Positions 23,963 through 36,183 of a DNA stretch of 64,000 nucleotides are shown here, in pieces. Positions within the stretch are counted from its first letter, which is position 1; every line of letters begins with the position of its first letter. The DNA comes from Sphagnum magellanicum. Lineage: Eukaryota; Streptophyta; Sphagnopsida; Sphagnales; Sphagnaceae. The stretch is from the NCBI GenBank assembly GCA_021904315.1, contig CM038910.1, positions 24,004,256-24,068,255 on the forward strand, read 5' to 3'. The translations under genes were made by a program, and so were the position numbers. The notes beneath the pieces are model-generated. The model did not search any database. It was not told the origin of the DNA and worked only from the letters and a program-made list of their open reading frames with translations.

Positions 23963-24740
23963 TGACAACGATGGTGGCAATTATAGAGGAAGGTAATGTT
24001 TTGGTTTTTAGTTTAAGAACAATATGTTGATAGCAAGTATGATATTTGTTTTGTTGTTTGGTGTGAGAGGGGAAAGTTCTTTTTTGTTGTGTTTTCATTG
24101 AAGTTTTGTTGGTGATGTGAAATTCTATGGTTATTAATGGAGTTTGGAGTTGCAAAAGAATTGGTGGTGGAATGTGTGGTTTGAGTTGCAGTGCATTTAA
24201 ATTTGGTTTTCATGTTATTTTGTTTTTTCTATGCAAGATATGAGTATTTTGATTCTTATTTCAAGGTTTGAAGGTCTTTTTTGTGTGTTATGTGTGTTCA
24301 TGTTGTGAGAAATGAATGTTACGACTAGTAAATGATGTACAAGCTTTATGAAGGCATGATTTCATAAATTGGGACACATATAAGAACATTTTGGTTGAGG
24401 ATTTGCAAGGGTTTGCTACATGATGACAAGAAAGTGATGTACAATTTGTTCATGAATTACACACATAGTAACATTTGCACAAGAAAGAAACATTATTACA
24501 AGTTGAAATTCCAAATATAGAATTTGACATACTATTTATACATTTGAATTTATTTATTTTATTGTATTTAAGTTTTTAAATCTTTTGTTTCACAAGAATT
24601 ACATGGACTTGTTTACATATGTATTTGTTATGTCATTGAGGTTGATTTTCAAAGTTGAACTAGAACAAACTAATCATATTTTTGAGTGTATCAATCTCCC
24701 ATTTGTTTTTCACATGAATTATATGGAATTGTTTGCACAT
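23963..24740 (+). repeat. Dispersed repeat block R1, copy 1
   Basis: Two sub-blocks match the 38.5-40.0 kb region in order. GGAAGGTAATGTTTTGG through AAAAGAATTGGTGGTGGAA (23,990-24,175) matches 38,568-38,755. ACACATATAAGAACATTTTG through AACATTTGCACAAGAAA (24,373-24,488) matches 39,731-39,838. Spacing between sub-blocks differs. No coding content is recognisable. Confidence 0.75.
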
Positions 24741-26600
24741 GTATTGTAATATTGAAATTTACAATTTGGGTTCTACAAACTTATGGGAGCTGAAAAATGT
24801 AATGTTTGACTACTTGGTTTTCATTTTTTCATTTTCATCTTTGGTTGAAATGATTTTCATATTTGATTCAACTAACATGGTTTTGTTTCTTTTTTTATTT
24901 TGTGTCTTTAGTGATTGGATTGAGACAACACATGAGTCACCAACATGCAATTTAGACTTATATATACATTTGGACAATTTAGACCTTTATACAAATTCGG
25001 ACTTGTGTTCAAATAGTTTGAATCTATTGGTTTTTAAAAAACAAGGTTGAAACATTCTACTTTTCTAAGTGTGTTTTCTGAAACATTTAGTTGAACTACT
25101 ATATATTTTTGGGATTGTTTTGAATTTTGAATTTTTTTGTACATTTTGGGCTAGTGCTAGAATACTTTTATTTTTTTCTTAATGTTTAAAAAAAAATCTT
25201 GAGTTGAAATCTCTAACTATACAATAACAAATCTTGTAAATTTAACTTGTAAATTTTGAAGTGGAATTTTTAGTTAGTTGTTATATAATGGGATTTTTAT
25301 CAAAATTTATACACAATATGCATGATTGTTTTGAGGACTTTGTACAAAATTAATTAAGCTTGTAATAGATCACATAGAGAGGAAAAGAAACAATTATGAG
25401 TTCAAATTTGTATTTGCACAACAATGAATATTGTGATCTTTATTTCTGAATTTTGAAATGTATTTTAGAAAGAAAATCAAGTGAAATATGTACTTAGTTG
25501 TTGTGTAATATTTTTGCAATAAATTATGTAAAACTAATCAAGTTCATAACAAACCAAAAACAAAGGAAACAAATGTTTTTGGGAAAAACGCATGAACAAA
25601 GTAACAAACACAAAGTTAAACTAATAGTAGATGAAAGACATAAAAAATAAACAGATTCATATTAGATTTTCAGAAAAAACCCAAATTGTATGTAAAATCC
25701 CAGACTTTCATTTTTTTCAGCAATTTGATTGAATACTTTTAACATTCACAATTATTTATAGGATTTAACCCATTTTCATAATTTTTCTATTTTATCTAGC
25801 CTTTGTGATCAAATTAAAAGGGAATATCAGCATTTTGAGTTTTTTTTTTGAAACTGAATAAATTTTACACTACAAATTTTGTCCTAAAAACTAGTTTTAG
25901 AAGAAAGTGTTTGATTTCTATGTATTTTAAGCAAATATATTGTAATAGTGGAATAATATTCAAGAAAATTCATAAATATTGTAAAGACACATGGATATAG
26001 ATATTGAATTTTCTAATTTTTCTTTGGAACACATTATTAAATTTTATCACAAATGAGGGTGAATGTTCGTTTGATGCAATATCCTATTCATTAAAATATT
26101 TAAGAAATTCAATAAAAGCTTGAAAAATATAATATGTTATATTTACAAATCTTCTTTTGAAATCTTTATCTCATTATCATTGCAGAATTCCAATCTTATT
26201 GCTGAGGAACCGAAATCTTAATTTATGAAGGACTTCACATTCACAAAACCTAACCCTAAAACAAGCCTCTTGCAAGAATCGGAATCTTGTTGTAGACAAT
26301 TTTTTACACATGTTATGTATTTCCAGGCAAGCACATTTAAGGTAGTAAGCACACAAAAGTTTCAATTAGTTGATTTCTCATAATTGATTATAAAACCATG
26401 AATTATTTCTTTTCAAATGATGTTATGTGATTGGCTAGCATTCCAAGAGGGGTTTAACACCAAATGCTGACATTTTTGCAGAACCTTTCTAAACATTGTT
26501 CTTTTAAAAAAATTCAAAAAATGATACCAAACTAAAATCAGAATTCACATGTGCTGAACAATTTTTTATTTACAAAAAAGATTGAAATACATAACTATAT
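24741..26600. other. AT-rich DNA within repeat region, no gene
   Basis: Mostly A/T runs. Open frames up to about 105 codons (24,733-25,050, +) have no motif. It probably belongs to the same large non-coding repeat as the flanking blocks. Confidence 0.4.
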
Positions 26601-26889
26601 AATATCCCAATATTGAGGAGTGTGTGGAGGGTAGGTGAAACAAGGCATCACAAACACTCTGGCCCTGCCAATAGATAAAGATGTTGTACATCTACCTACT
26701 GTGTCTGAACATTAAAAAAATCCGTTCCAATCTAAACAGTCTAAACACTTTCACCAAAGAAACTGGTTCACCTAATGTGAAACCGGTTCTGATAAGGTTA
26801 AACTTCCAAAAGTTGGATCCAATGCGATAGTCCCTGTCTGTGGGGGCAGGGCCCAACAAAACAAAATTTTAGACAAGATCCAGATTGGA

Positions 26890-27125
26890 AGCCCTTTGAA
26901 AGACCAAAGACCAAACCAAAACATGAACTATGGAGATTTGAAGACTTTAATTCACCAAAGGATCCTTATAACTTTTGAAAATAGAAACTTCACAACACTA
27001 ATCAAAGGTCATGCACTATGGAATGGGCCTGAAAACGCCCGTTCCACCTTGGAAAGCAACAAGCAACCTAACAAGTTCTTCTAGGAACTATTTCTCAAAG
27101 CATAATCAGTTTCACATTTTAATCA
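26890..27125 (+). repeat. Dispersed repeat block R2, copy 1
   Basis: It matches 40,030-40,280 in the same orientation: AACCAAAACATGAACTATG, ATAACTTTTGAAAATAGAAA, ATGGAATGG-CCT and TTTCAAAGCATAA occur in the same order. In both copies the translated frames resemble each other (DQR-NQNMNY, ITFENR), so it may be a decayed retroelement coding segment. Confidence 0.75.
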
Positions 27126-27163
27126 CCTCATCAAATGTTGATTGATATTAAAAATTTGACCCT

Positions 27164-27735
27164 GTAGTCCCTGCTGCATCATCCCCAATTTCAGGGTAGC
27201 CATTTGTAACTGGGGACTGTTTAATGGCACTGGCCATCATCAGTTCATAACATTAAGTGGGATATTTAGGGTTTATTATTTTGACAAGACTTGATTGATG
27301 AAGAATATGTACAGAATGAAGGTTCAAGTAAGGTAAATCCAGAACAAGGGGTGAAACTCTGGTGATGACCAATTTAGGTGGGAAAATTGCTTTGGTCCCC
27401 TGTTTTATTGTTGTGGACTATTTTTCTTCATCCTGGTTTTTTATCTCGTCCCCAGTTAGGGAAAAACTAAGGACCAGAACCCCCCAGTTTGGGGTATTTT
27501 ATAGATATCTTCAATATATTGATAACTTCTCCATGTTTTTATCAAAGTGGACTAATCTTTCCTTCATGGTATTTTTCTGGACATCAGTCCAACAGTTAGT
27601 GAAATAGAACAAGTTTGAGAAATTATTATGTATATATCCCAAACCAGAGGTTCAATTTTTTCCTAGAACTGCCCATCTTTGCTTCGGACTAGTTAACGAA
27701 ATAATCAATATGGTCCATGGGCATGCAAATTTGGA
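27164..27735 (+). repeat. Dispersed repeat block R3, copy 1
   Basis: About 570 bp alignable end to end with 46,166-46,737: TTTAATGGCA, AGTTCATAACATT, GGGGTGAAA, TTTGGGGTATTT, ATCAATATGGTCCA and GCATGCAAATTTGG recur in the same order. Identity is about 80 per cent by eye. Confidence 0.85.
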
Positions 27736-27739
27736 TGTC

Positions 27740-28160
27740 TTGGACAGTTTGTGATTTACATCCTGCTCAGTGTTTGGGTTGCTTGTTTGGACAAAAAGAA
27801 GGGATTTTTTTGGGGGAAAAAAATGTTCTTTAGTTGAAATTTTGCTTCTTTTTTTTTTTTCCAGAAAATTTGCCAAATTTTCAATGCCAAAGCATGGAGA
27901 AAGAAACCATGATCTTGATGTTGAATGTAAGTCACAAGGTGTATTTCTGCAATTTTGGATATTTACTTTTCTTTCATCTCAATAAAGTTTGGTAAAAAAA
28001 CCTTTTTGTCCTACTTCAATTTTTACTTTTTTATTTATAGTGGCATGGTCAATCAATGAAGTACTATTGCCCCACTTGGAAGGAAGGATGGACAAGCTTG
28101 GTTTTAAGTCACATAGGCTACCTTACTGACAACAATGATTAAAAGCATATTCAAAATACA
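27740..28160. other. No gene recognised
   Basis: T-rich and AT-rich DNA without a recognised coding or repeat signal. Confidence 0.4.
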
Positions 28161-28185
28161 ATATTGATTCAAATTTATAGTGGAC

Positions 28186-28412
28186 ATATTCATCCAGAGA
28201 TGTGGGATCAATTGAGGGAACAACAAACTCAGAACAAATTACAAAATTCAAAGAAAATTAAAGAAAATAGACTAAGGTTTTCAAAACATATTCAAAACAG
28301 CCTTTTACATGGGACATCATCATCCAAAGTTGTGGGATTAATTAAGGGAAACAACATACTCACAACTAATTACACAATTCAAACAAAATACAGAAAATAA
28401 CATCAGGTTTGC
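28186..28412 (+). repeat. Two-copy tandem duplication, about 130-bp period
   Basis: TCATCCAGAGATGTGGGATC...GAGGGAACAACA...ACTCAGAACAAATTACA at 28,191 is repeated as TCATCCAAAGTTGTGGGATT...AGGGAAACAACA...ACTCACAACTAATTACA at 28,320. Each unit ends in CAGGTTT or AAGGTTT. Confidence 0.8.
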
Positions 28413-28762
28413 CAATCAAACATGATCAAGAGGCCCTGAGTTTACCCTTTCTAAGGCTAATGCTGCCTCCAATAAGGTAGTCTCTCCCTCCAACCAATAA
28501 TGGCCACAACATTGTTCCCCAATTCTTTCCCCTTGAACACTAAGAAGCCCCATACGTTCCCAACACTTTGAACAACCTATTCACAAAAAGAACCTAGTAC
28601 GCTAGGAGTTCACTTTTATATATCACACATATAGCACAACCTATATATGAGTTAGACACACCACAACTTGCAAGGTAGTTGTAACTCATAGCCATTGGGG
28701 TACTGGCTATATGTTTTCCAAACACACATATTCTTGTAACAACAACAGAGCTCTTGCTGAGG

Positions 28763-31062
28763 TCAGGCGGGAAGTGCAAGGGAAGCCATCTCAATCACCA
28801 CCATGTTAGTAGAGTCTGGGACCACAGTATCAATATCTGAGCTGACAACACTTGTTGGCACATTTTCCAGTGACCCTTCAATGGAGTTCAGAATTTCCAT
28901 TGCTCCTGGAATGCCTGCAAGAAAAACCCAAACCCTAATATATATGAGCAACATGGTGTTCCCTCTATTTCCGTGTACAAATTGTGGGGACATACTGATT
29001 GGGTACCTTCTCAATAGCCCTGATCTTCATCCTGTTTCAACCAGCGGAAAAGAGTTATTTGGCCTCTATGACATGGTTACTGAAAGAGGCCCAATTAAGG
29101 CAAGGCCAAAATAATGCTATCGAGGCTTTAAAGCATTAGTGTTCATTAACAGCCATTTGAAAAATTCTCCTCTCAGTGGACCCCTCATTCCAGGTTTTTT
29201 TTTTTTTAAAAATAAAACGCATTAAAAATTTTGAAAATTAATTTTGATATGGATAACTTGGCGAATTTCCCCAACAATTTTAGTAAATTTTGTTGAACTT
29301 ACACTAGAAAAACAGAAATTTCCAGAAAATTACCAATTTTTTGGTTATAAAAAGAAAAAATCTGTCAAATTAAAGCACTGCCTCCTTTTAAGTGAAAACC
29401 CATTGACTTTTGGTTAGTCTATGTTGGGGATAATCATATCATTAAGATTGGATAATACACACTGTGAATTTTCTAAAGTCATCACTAGGCTATACCTGAC
29501 TTTACAGGGTTTTGTAAAGGTCTTGAACATGTTAGAATAGGACATTTGAAGGGCGTTTTATACAGGATAAGGGATTATTTTGCAGCCATTGATCTGAATA
29601 GAGGCCAGCAGTCAAAAGTTCCAAAAGATTAGTGAGACAGCCCCTTCTCCTATTCTGAGCATTTTAGACTATTGTTTTTCTCTTTTGTTTTTTAATTTTT
29701 TTGGTGAAGGGAAAGTGGCGGTCCGTCCCTAAGCAATTTAGCCAAATTTGGCTATAAACTAGACATGAAAGTTAATAGATTTAAGCATCATTCTATATCT
29801 TTTGTGAGCTGCTGTAACCTATTATAGAAATCTGGAAATTTTCAAATAATTAAATTCTGGAGAATTTGAGCCATTTCAACATATATACATACAATCCTTT
29901 GCATATGTCAAAATCAGAATTTTCAGGTTTTAAAAATTGCAAAATTTTCCAGAAAAAAAATCATTGATGTCATGTAAAATATTTCTTCAAGAACAACAAG
30001 CACATTTTTTAATGACCTAATATATACTTTTTCCCCTTCTTTTTCTTCTTTCAATTTTCTGATTTCATAAAAGAGGTAAAATTATGCTGGAAAACAGGTT
30101 CTCCTAAGTCACCCTCAAAAATATTTCAAAATAGCAAACATCACCTCCCCCACCCCACCCCCAAAAAAAAAACTGATCAAGAAGGTTGCTTCAATTTTCC
30201 ACCACAAACTTTTTGGGATGCCTTTTCCACTCTGCAATAAGATTTTCTTATTTTCCTCAGAGAAAAAAAAAACTTTTAAAAATCAATATAGAGAAAATCA
30301 ACTAAAGACATGTACTAAATGACAGGGGAGTGGGAAGGGGGTAGGGTTAACCCATGGCCTCGGTTGGTGGTGGTGTGGAAGTATTAGGAGAAGAAGAAGC
30401 CTGGGACCGAACAGCCCATGGCCTACATCTGTTTTGGTAAAGGCCACAGGCAGTCAGGGTGATGCAAATCAATAAAACCATGAGTTTTGCTATCTCCATT
30501 ACATCACCAGACACCACCGATGCTGCCACAGATGGTGGCTCGGCATCTGAACCTATCATTCTTTGTGTCACCTCTTCTCAGTTCGACCTGAAATCAGTCC
30601 TTGAACTGCTCAAAGTATGTCCTGCACACAGAAAAAATGAAAAGAAAAGAACATCAACAATCAGACCTTCAAAAACAAAGGGTATCAAAAGCCAACCCAA
30701 CAATCAAATTCTTTGGAAAATCAACACAATTGATCAAAATTTGCACCACTTTGAGGTGACAATTGAGTATTCAATATAAGCTGCTGTGCAGGAAATTAGC
30801 AACAAAGAGAGTTGAGGATGATGAGGACAAACAGAGCGCGTGCAGTCAGGTCCTTCTGAGACCAATCTCCCAGCTTGCGAATGCAACATCAGGGGATTCT
30901 TTACAACTGATGAAAAGTGTTGCCAGTGCTTCTTGCTGCATCTACTCTTCTAACCTGTGGCAGAACAGTTAAACTCTAGACCTTGAAATCGTCATATATG
31001 TATGTCCCTGCAAATGCGAGGCGAAGACACAGTGGGACTGGAGCAGGCAATTCTTATTTATA
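28763..31062 (-). other. Possible small transcription unit, product unknown
   Basis: Several gene-like signals line up on the minus strand. A TATA box TATAAATA (31,062-31,055) is followed by less AT-rich DNA. A short open frame starting MQQEALATLF lies near 30.93 kb. An acceptor TGTGTGCAG near 30.62 kb opens a frame that contains MEIAKLMVLLICITLTACG, a hydrophobic signal-anchor-like helix, then a Ser/Pro-rich tail ending ...PTEAMG at 30,347. A last exon-like piece with acceptor TTGCAG gives GIPGAMEILNSIEGSLENVP and ends ALPA-stop at 28,763. I do not recognise any of these, and I cannot show that they belong to one transcript. A secreted or membrane small peptide is possible. Confidence 0.25.
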
Positions 31063-31146
31063 TGCTGAAAAGGGTCCGTGGTGAATGACAGGAATTGCAA
31101 TTCCTCAGCAATTGCGCAAAACACTGTTCATTCCATGATAAAGCCC

Positions 31147-31197
31147 GACGGTGGGGTGAACAGTGTGTGCCGTAAAAACACTGTTCACCCCACCGTC
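31147..31197. repeat. Perfect 20-bp-arm palindrome
   Basis: GACGGTGGGGTGAACAGTGT (31,147-31,166) and its exact reverse complement (31,178-31,197) flank an 11-base loop. A further AACACTGTTCA occurs just upstream near 31,121. It could be a MITE core or a transcribed hairpin. It lies 85 bases from the TATA-like box of the possible minus-strand unit. Confidence 0.85.
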
Positions 31198-31296
31198 AAC
31201 TTTGGGACAAAACATATTAAATACCTTACACAGAGGTCAGTTCATCATTAAATCTTATATATTAATTCGCTTGTCTGTCTGTGACACGACAATTCT

Positions 31297-31390
31297 ATGG
31301 CAGAACCCGCAGGTGGCGGAGAGACACACGCTGGCAGAACCGGCCTTTTCTATGGCAGAACCCGCAGGTGGCGGAGAGACACACCATCGA
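31297..31390 (+). repeat. Direct repeat, 56-bp period
   Basis: CTATGGCAGAACCCGCAGGT followed by GGCGGAGAGACACAC occurs at about 31,296 and 31,352, nearly identical. This is a recent local duplication. Confidence 0.85.
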
Positions 31391-31539
31391 TCGGTCCTGG
31401 AAACCCTCTGGCTTTTGGCAAATCCAAGGCGAAGTTTCAGATGGAGCCAAACACAGGGGTCACATTTGCAGATGTCGCTGGTGTGTGTGGCTTCAGGTTC
31501 CCTAACCATGTCCCAACCACCACCTTCTTCTTCTTCTTC

Positions 31540-31750
31540 AAACCCTAAATGTTTGAAGTCCAGATCCACGGTTGCAGCTTGAAGTTCCCAAACCAGGTCT
31601 CAATCCAGGTTCTTTGAAGCCAAATATTGGGGTTTGAAGTCCAGCTCCATGTCCAGGTCTCGATCCACGTGCAGCTTGAGGTTCCCAAACCAGGTCTCAA
31701 TCCAGGTTCTTCGAATCCAACGATTGGGGTTTGAAGTCCAGATCCAATTT
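31540..31750 (+). repeat. Tandem duplication, about 115-bp period
   Basis: TTCCCAAACCAGGTCTCAAT and CCAGGTTCTT, followed by ATTGGGGTTTGAAGTCCAG, occur twice (about 31,587-31,645 and 31,682-31,741). GCAGCTTGA precedes each. The GC-richer character suggests a former gene end, but no protein family is recognisable. Confidence 0.8.
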
Positions 31751-31759
31751 TGGGTAAGA

Positions 31760-33660
31760 GTCAAAACTATGGATTTCTCCATTTCTGAAATGGATTTGTC
31801 TATTTGTGCACACAAAAATATTATTATTTTAAATTTTGTAAACCTCTCCTTGAAAGAAAATGTAATAATAAGTGTATTTATTTTAAAGGTACCCATTCTT
31901 CAACCATATGGTAATAATAGCACCAGTGGGTTTTTTTTTTTGCAAATTGTTTTTGTTTGTAGCCAAAATGGCCATCATCTGTAGGAAGATGTGGAAAAAG
32001 TGGGCAATTATCTGAAGGAAGATTTAGCCAAACCTGGCTACAAATCCAAACATGAAAGCACAAAGTGTTGGGGGTGGCTGGAGTGGCGTAGCCACGGGTT
32101 ACCCACTAGTAATCTTTAAAGTAGAGAAAGAATTTTTGTGAAATATGAACTTGATATGTTGAAAATCATCATAATTATCATAGGTTACACTCTGAATAAT
32201 GTCATTACTCATGTGACAATATCACACTAAATCATGGAAAATTCAAATTTTAAATTTTAAAATGAACTAATTTTTTGAAAAAAAAAATTATTCATTTTGT
32301 CAATGTGAGAAACTGACCCTAGCCTACGGTAATCACATAGAATACATTTGGGAACACCAAATTTCAAAAGTCTGAAATCCCCTCACACCCCCCCCCACCT
32401 TTTCCCCCATAGGAAAAAAAGTTGGGCCTATGTGCGTGCTGCCTCACATCATTTGTTGGGAAGGATTTTGACGTCTAATTGTGTTGGTTAACATTTTTGG
32501 CCTAGGCTAATGGCAGGATATGAACTGTGGGTACATAAAACATGGAGGTTCTTTCAAAATTAAGAACAAAGAAAAGAAATTGCTTGTAAGCTCTTACTAG
32601 TGTTGGGTGAATGACTGGTTTGGCAGGCTACAACCATTCGTTTCAGTTAGTCAAAAAGGGACTAAAACTAGGTCTGACTTTTGAAACTAAAACCTTTTAG
32701 GAACTGGATCTGGGTTTACAGTTCTATGTATGGGTTGAATTGAAACTGAGATTTTTGGAAAAAACAAATTGTATTAGAAGTAGGGGTTAACCAAAGGTTA
32801 ATTGAGAGTTAACTGACAGTTCCAGTCCAGGTTACTTAGAACTGGATCTAATATAAAAACTTCAACTCAAGGTTTTTTTTATATTTTTTATTTGTAGTAC
32901 AATTGGCAAGTGTAAGTGTGAAGCCCAAGCCCATATGGCTATCTGCTGAAAATAAAGTGTGATGTATGTGGCTATGCTGCAATAGAAAAAGTAAAAATTT
33001 GGTGGAGTCTTGAGTTGGCAAAGGCAAATTGTGGCTCTTACTTACACATTTTAACGAATAGAAGCAAGCTCCAAGCTTATACATTTCTTCAAGTTTTAAG
33101 CTTTCAACATGAAAATCGGCTATGCAACTAGGCAACATGCAGTATTTGCAAGTAGGCAAAATTTTGAATTTAACTACTAATTTTAACCACCTTGGGAAGG
33201 GGGGGAGATTTGAATCCTGGTTGCAAGGACCCTTGGCTAGTGCAACATAATGAAACTAGAGCAATTGATAAGTTAGTATCATAGAAACAATCTGCAAAAC
33301 ATTAGTTACCAAAAACATATATCAAAATACAAACCTAATATATGTGATGGTAGATATTATGAGGGAAAAACTGTAACTTGTAAGGCCATAGCCAACTATG
33401 TTCAAAATACATTGAAAAACCTTCATATGCCACAACAAATTGAAAAGTACTTGGAACTATCGTGCAAAAGTCAAAACACAAGAAACAACTTCAACAAACA
33501 AAAAGTAAATTGTAGCTACAACTTTCAACAAAACTTATGCATTCATTTTAATTCCAACCTTATCATCGTCATTATAATCTATGATAATATTTTGGAAAGG
33601 GAAAATGTAATTAACGAAAAAACCTTGTGCAAACATGTGGACAGTAATGTTTAGATGTTT
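31760..33660. other. No gene recognised
   Basis: AT-rich DNA with poly-A, poly-T and poly-C runs and no coding signature that I can name. Confidence 0.4.
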
Positions 33661-33699
33661 TATCAACCATTCTCAAAGCTTAAACTTATTGAAGGTCAA

Positions 33700-36183
33700 T
33701 GTGGAAAGCATTTTTTCGTCTTCAACATTGCTAATGATTTGGACAATGACTAGTTTAGCAAACTTCATGAACTTAGAAGGATGAATCAACATTCAATTGT
33801 TTGTGGCAAGTTGATGTCACAATTTAGTGATGGGATTCTCATCTCTAGGCTTTTCCATGGCTTTAGGAACTTGAGTTTTAATGATTAGCTTGAAAAACAA
33901 TGTTTGCATATCCAAAATATCCCTTTAAAGAAGTTCAAAAACCTATGAACCATGTGTGCCAATTTCTTTTAATGTACAACAATGTTGTTTGATCAAGCTT
34001 AAATGAGTTACAAAAGTGGATTCACGATTTAGTTATAACCAACATTTTGGGTAATGACCAAAAATCATTCATCAACTCATGGTTCCAAAACTTGCACTCC
34101 AAATCAATGACTAATAGATCACATGTAATAATGCATTAGGCTTTCACAATTAAGATAATTATTTCAATGTCCTCACAAGTAAGTAAAAAATGGATGTCAT
34201 CAAAGGATCAACATAATGAACCATGTGGGATTGTCCCACAATTCAAAAAGCCAAATGTCCATCATTCAAGTCCATTACCCAATAGTGTGTCATCTTACAA
34301 ATGTTTGTAGCCACATTAATAAATTCTAAAAAGTTTGCAACTTAGGAAGATGTAGTTGAATCTCCACACGTTTTGCACATATTTTGACAATAACAATGTA
34401 ATCACAAATAAAGTTGTTTATGGCTTGTGCAAACTTCATCAAAGCATTAACAAATTTCAACACGGGAAAAATATATACATGTCAAGCCCAAGATTGTAAC
34501 AATGTCATATAAATTTAGCAAATTGACCTTGGTTGACTCTAGTAAATTACATTAGTTTTCATCTTGATAATAAGATTCCTATATTTATTCCTAACACACT
34601 TCAAAGGTTGAAACATGCTTATCCATTTTGTTTTCAAATTCCAAATAATTTTTGGTCCTTTAATTTTTACAATTGCAACAAGCTTGGTGAATTGAAAATG
34701 ATGGTTTGGGGAGCTAGAAAAATACCCATAAAACGTTTGAAAGAGATCTTCCAATTTGGAAACCATAAGCATTGTGAACAAACCTTGAATTGCAAGGTTG
34801 ATTCTATGTGCCACACAATGGATGCTAATGAGTTAAAATATTTGTTTAGTTTTCATTAAAATAGTAATACCATGTCAACCCCTTGAGGCACCATCAATTT
34901 TTAGTCACATAATTTTTTTTGAAATATGATTAAATTTCATTAAAACATAAAAAATAATAGCTTTGATATTAATGATATTCCCACCTTCAAGTAATTGCTC
35001 AAATGTGAGCAATACATGCACATGTTTCCAATCTACCACCCCATAACAATGGATGGAGATCCCACTTTGGTTGTTGATTATAATTATTTCATTTATAAAA
35101 AATGAAAAAAATTGAAACCATAATTACTTTTTGAATGGTGTCATGAGCATGAGAATTATGAAAATGAACAATGGAAAAGACATACCTATGTCTAAATCTA
35201 AACATGAAACATAGAAACCAAAAGAAAACACAAAAGATTAAAGACAAGAACATGATGTGTGAAAAATAAAAGTGCAAACAAATATTTATTGTGATAAAAT
35301 ATGAAAATGTAAAGATAAAAGGAATAGAACAAGGTTATGGAATAAGATTGTACCCGAAATTGGTGATGAAAAAATTGAAAGTATTTGTGGGTCCTACCTC
35401 TATTTGTACCTCTTTAAGGACTTAATTCAAAGAAGCTTCCATGGAGGTTTCCATGTGCCCATCCACTAGGGTATTTTTTTGAAGGGCTTCCTAATTACAA
35501 ATGAAATATGAATAAACTAGGATTCATTTTTAAGTTAATTAAAAGCTAATTGTGAATGAATTAAAAATTGGGAGTGAACTAAAAGTGAATTAGAAATGAA
35601 TTAGGAGTTGATCATGAGTCATGGTTGAACATCTATACGAAAACTTCATGAACATCATGTGAAAGTGGTGCTCGTGACAAATGGTAGTCAACACAAAATG
35701 TTGTAACCATTTAATAATCTCCTAACTAACATAATCACTCTAGTGCTTGGATGGATGGTTAGGTGTTCTTAGGAAAGCAAAAAAATATTACATTTATTCC
35801 TATTCTCTCATAGGCCAACCTTGAGAATGCAAATGAAAAATGAGTACAAAATGAACAATTTTTTTTTTCCCTTCTACCACAATTCTTGCAACTACTTGTT
35901 GCACCACATAATCCTTGCCCTTTGACACATATAAGTTTTCATTGAACACATGTTGATTTTTTTTCAAAAAATAATACTCCCCCATTGCCACCACGTTGAA
36001 AAATTTACTAGTTGCCTTTCTTTGGCTAATATGCTTCCACAAAGTGTTTAGTTTCAATACCAAAAGTTTATTGTGCCCTTTAATCTTACTACATACTTTG
36101 CATTTCACCTTATGCATCCTCCCATTAACACGCACTATGAATTTTACCCAAAGTAACTTTGTACTTCTGCATTTTGGAAGCAA
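33700..36183 (-). pseudogene. hAT-like transposase remnant (BED finger and core)
   Basis: At 36,183-35,800 a minus-strand frame starts with a BED-finger-like segment: HKVKCKVCSKIKGHNKLL then LWKHI, with cysteines at residues 28 and 31 and the histidine at 51. Further along the same strand (34.82-34.54 kb) IHCVAHRINLAIQ and KTKWISMFQPLK match the conserved histidine and tryptophan blocks of hAT-superfamily transposase-like proteins. At about 34.29-34.20 kb HYWVMDLNDGHLAF and HYVDP continue the resemblance. Stops and frameshifts separate these parts, and a dispersed repeat (35.35 kb) is inserted between finger and core. It is clearly dead. Terminal inverted repeats were not located. Confidence 0.6.
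35350..35500 (+). repeat. Dispersed repeat, copy 2 (partner at 11.5 kb)
   Basis: GGTCCTACCTCTATTTGTACC, GGACTTAATTCAAAG and AGGTTTCCATGTGCCCATC match the 11.57-11.73 kb copy in order. Confidence 0.55.
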
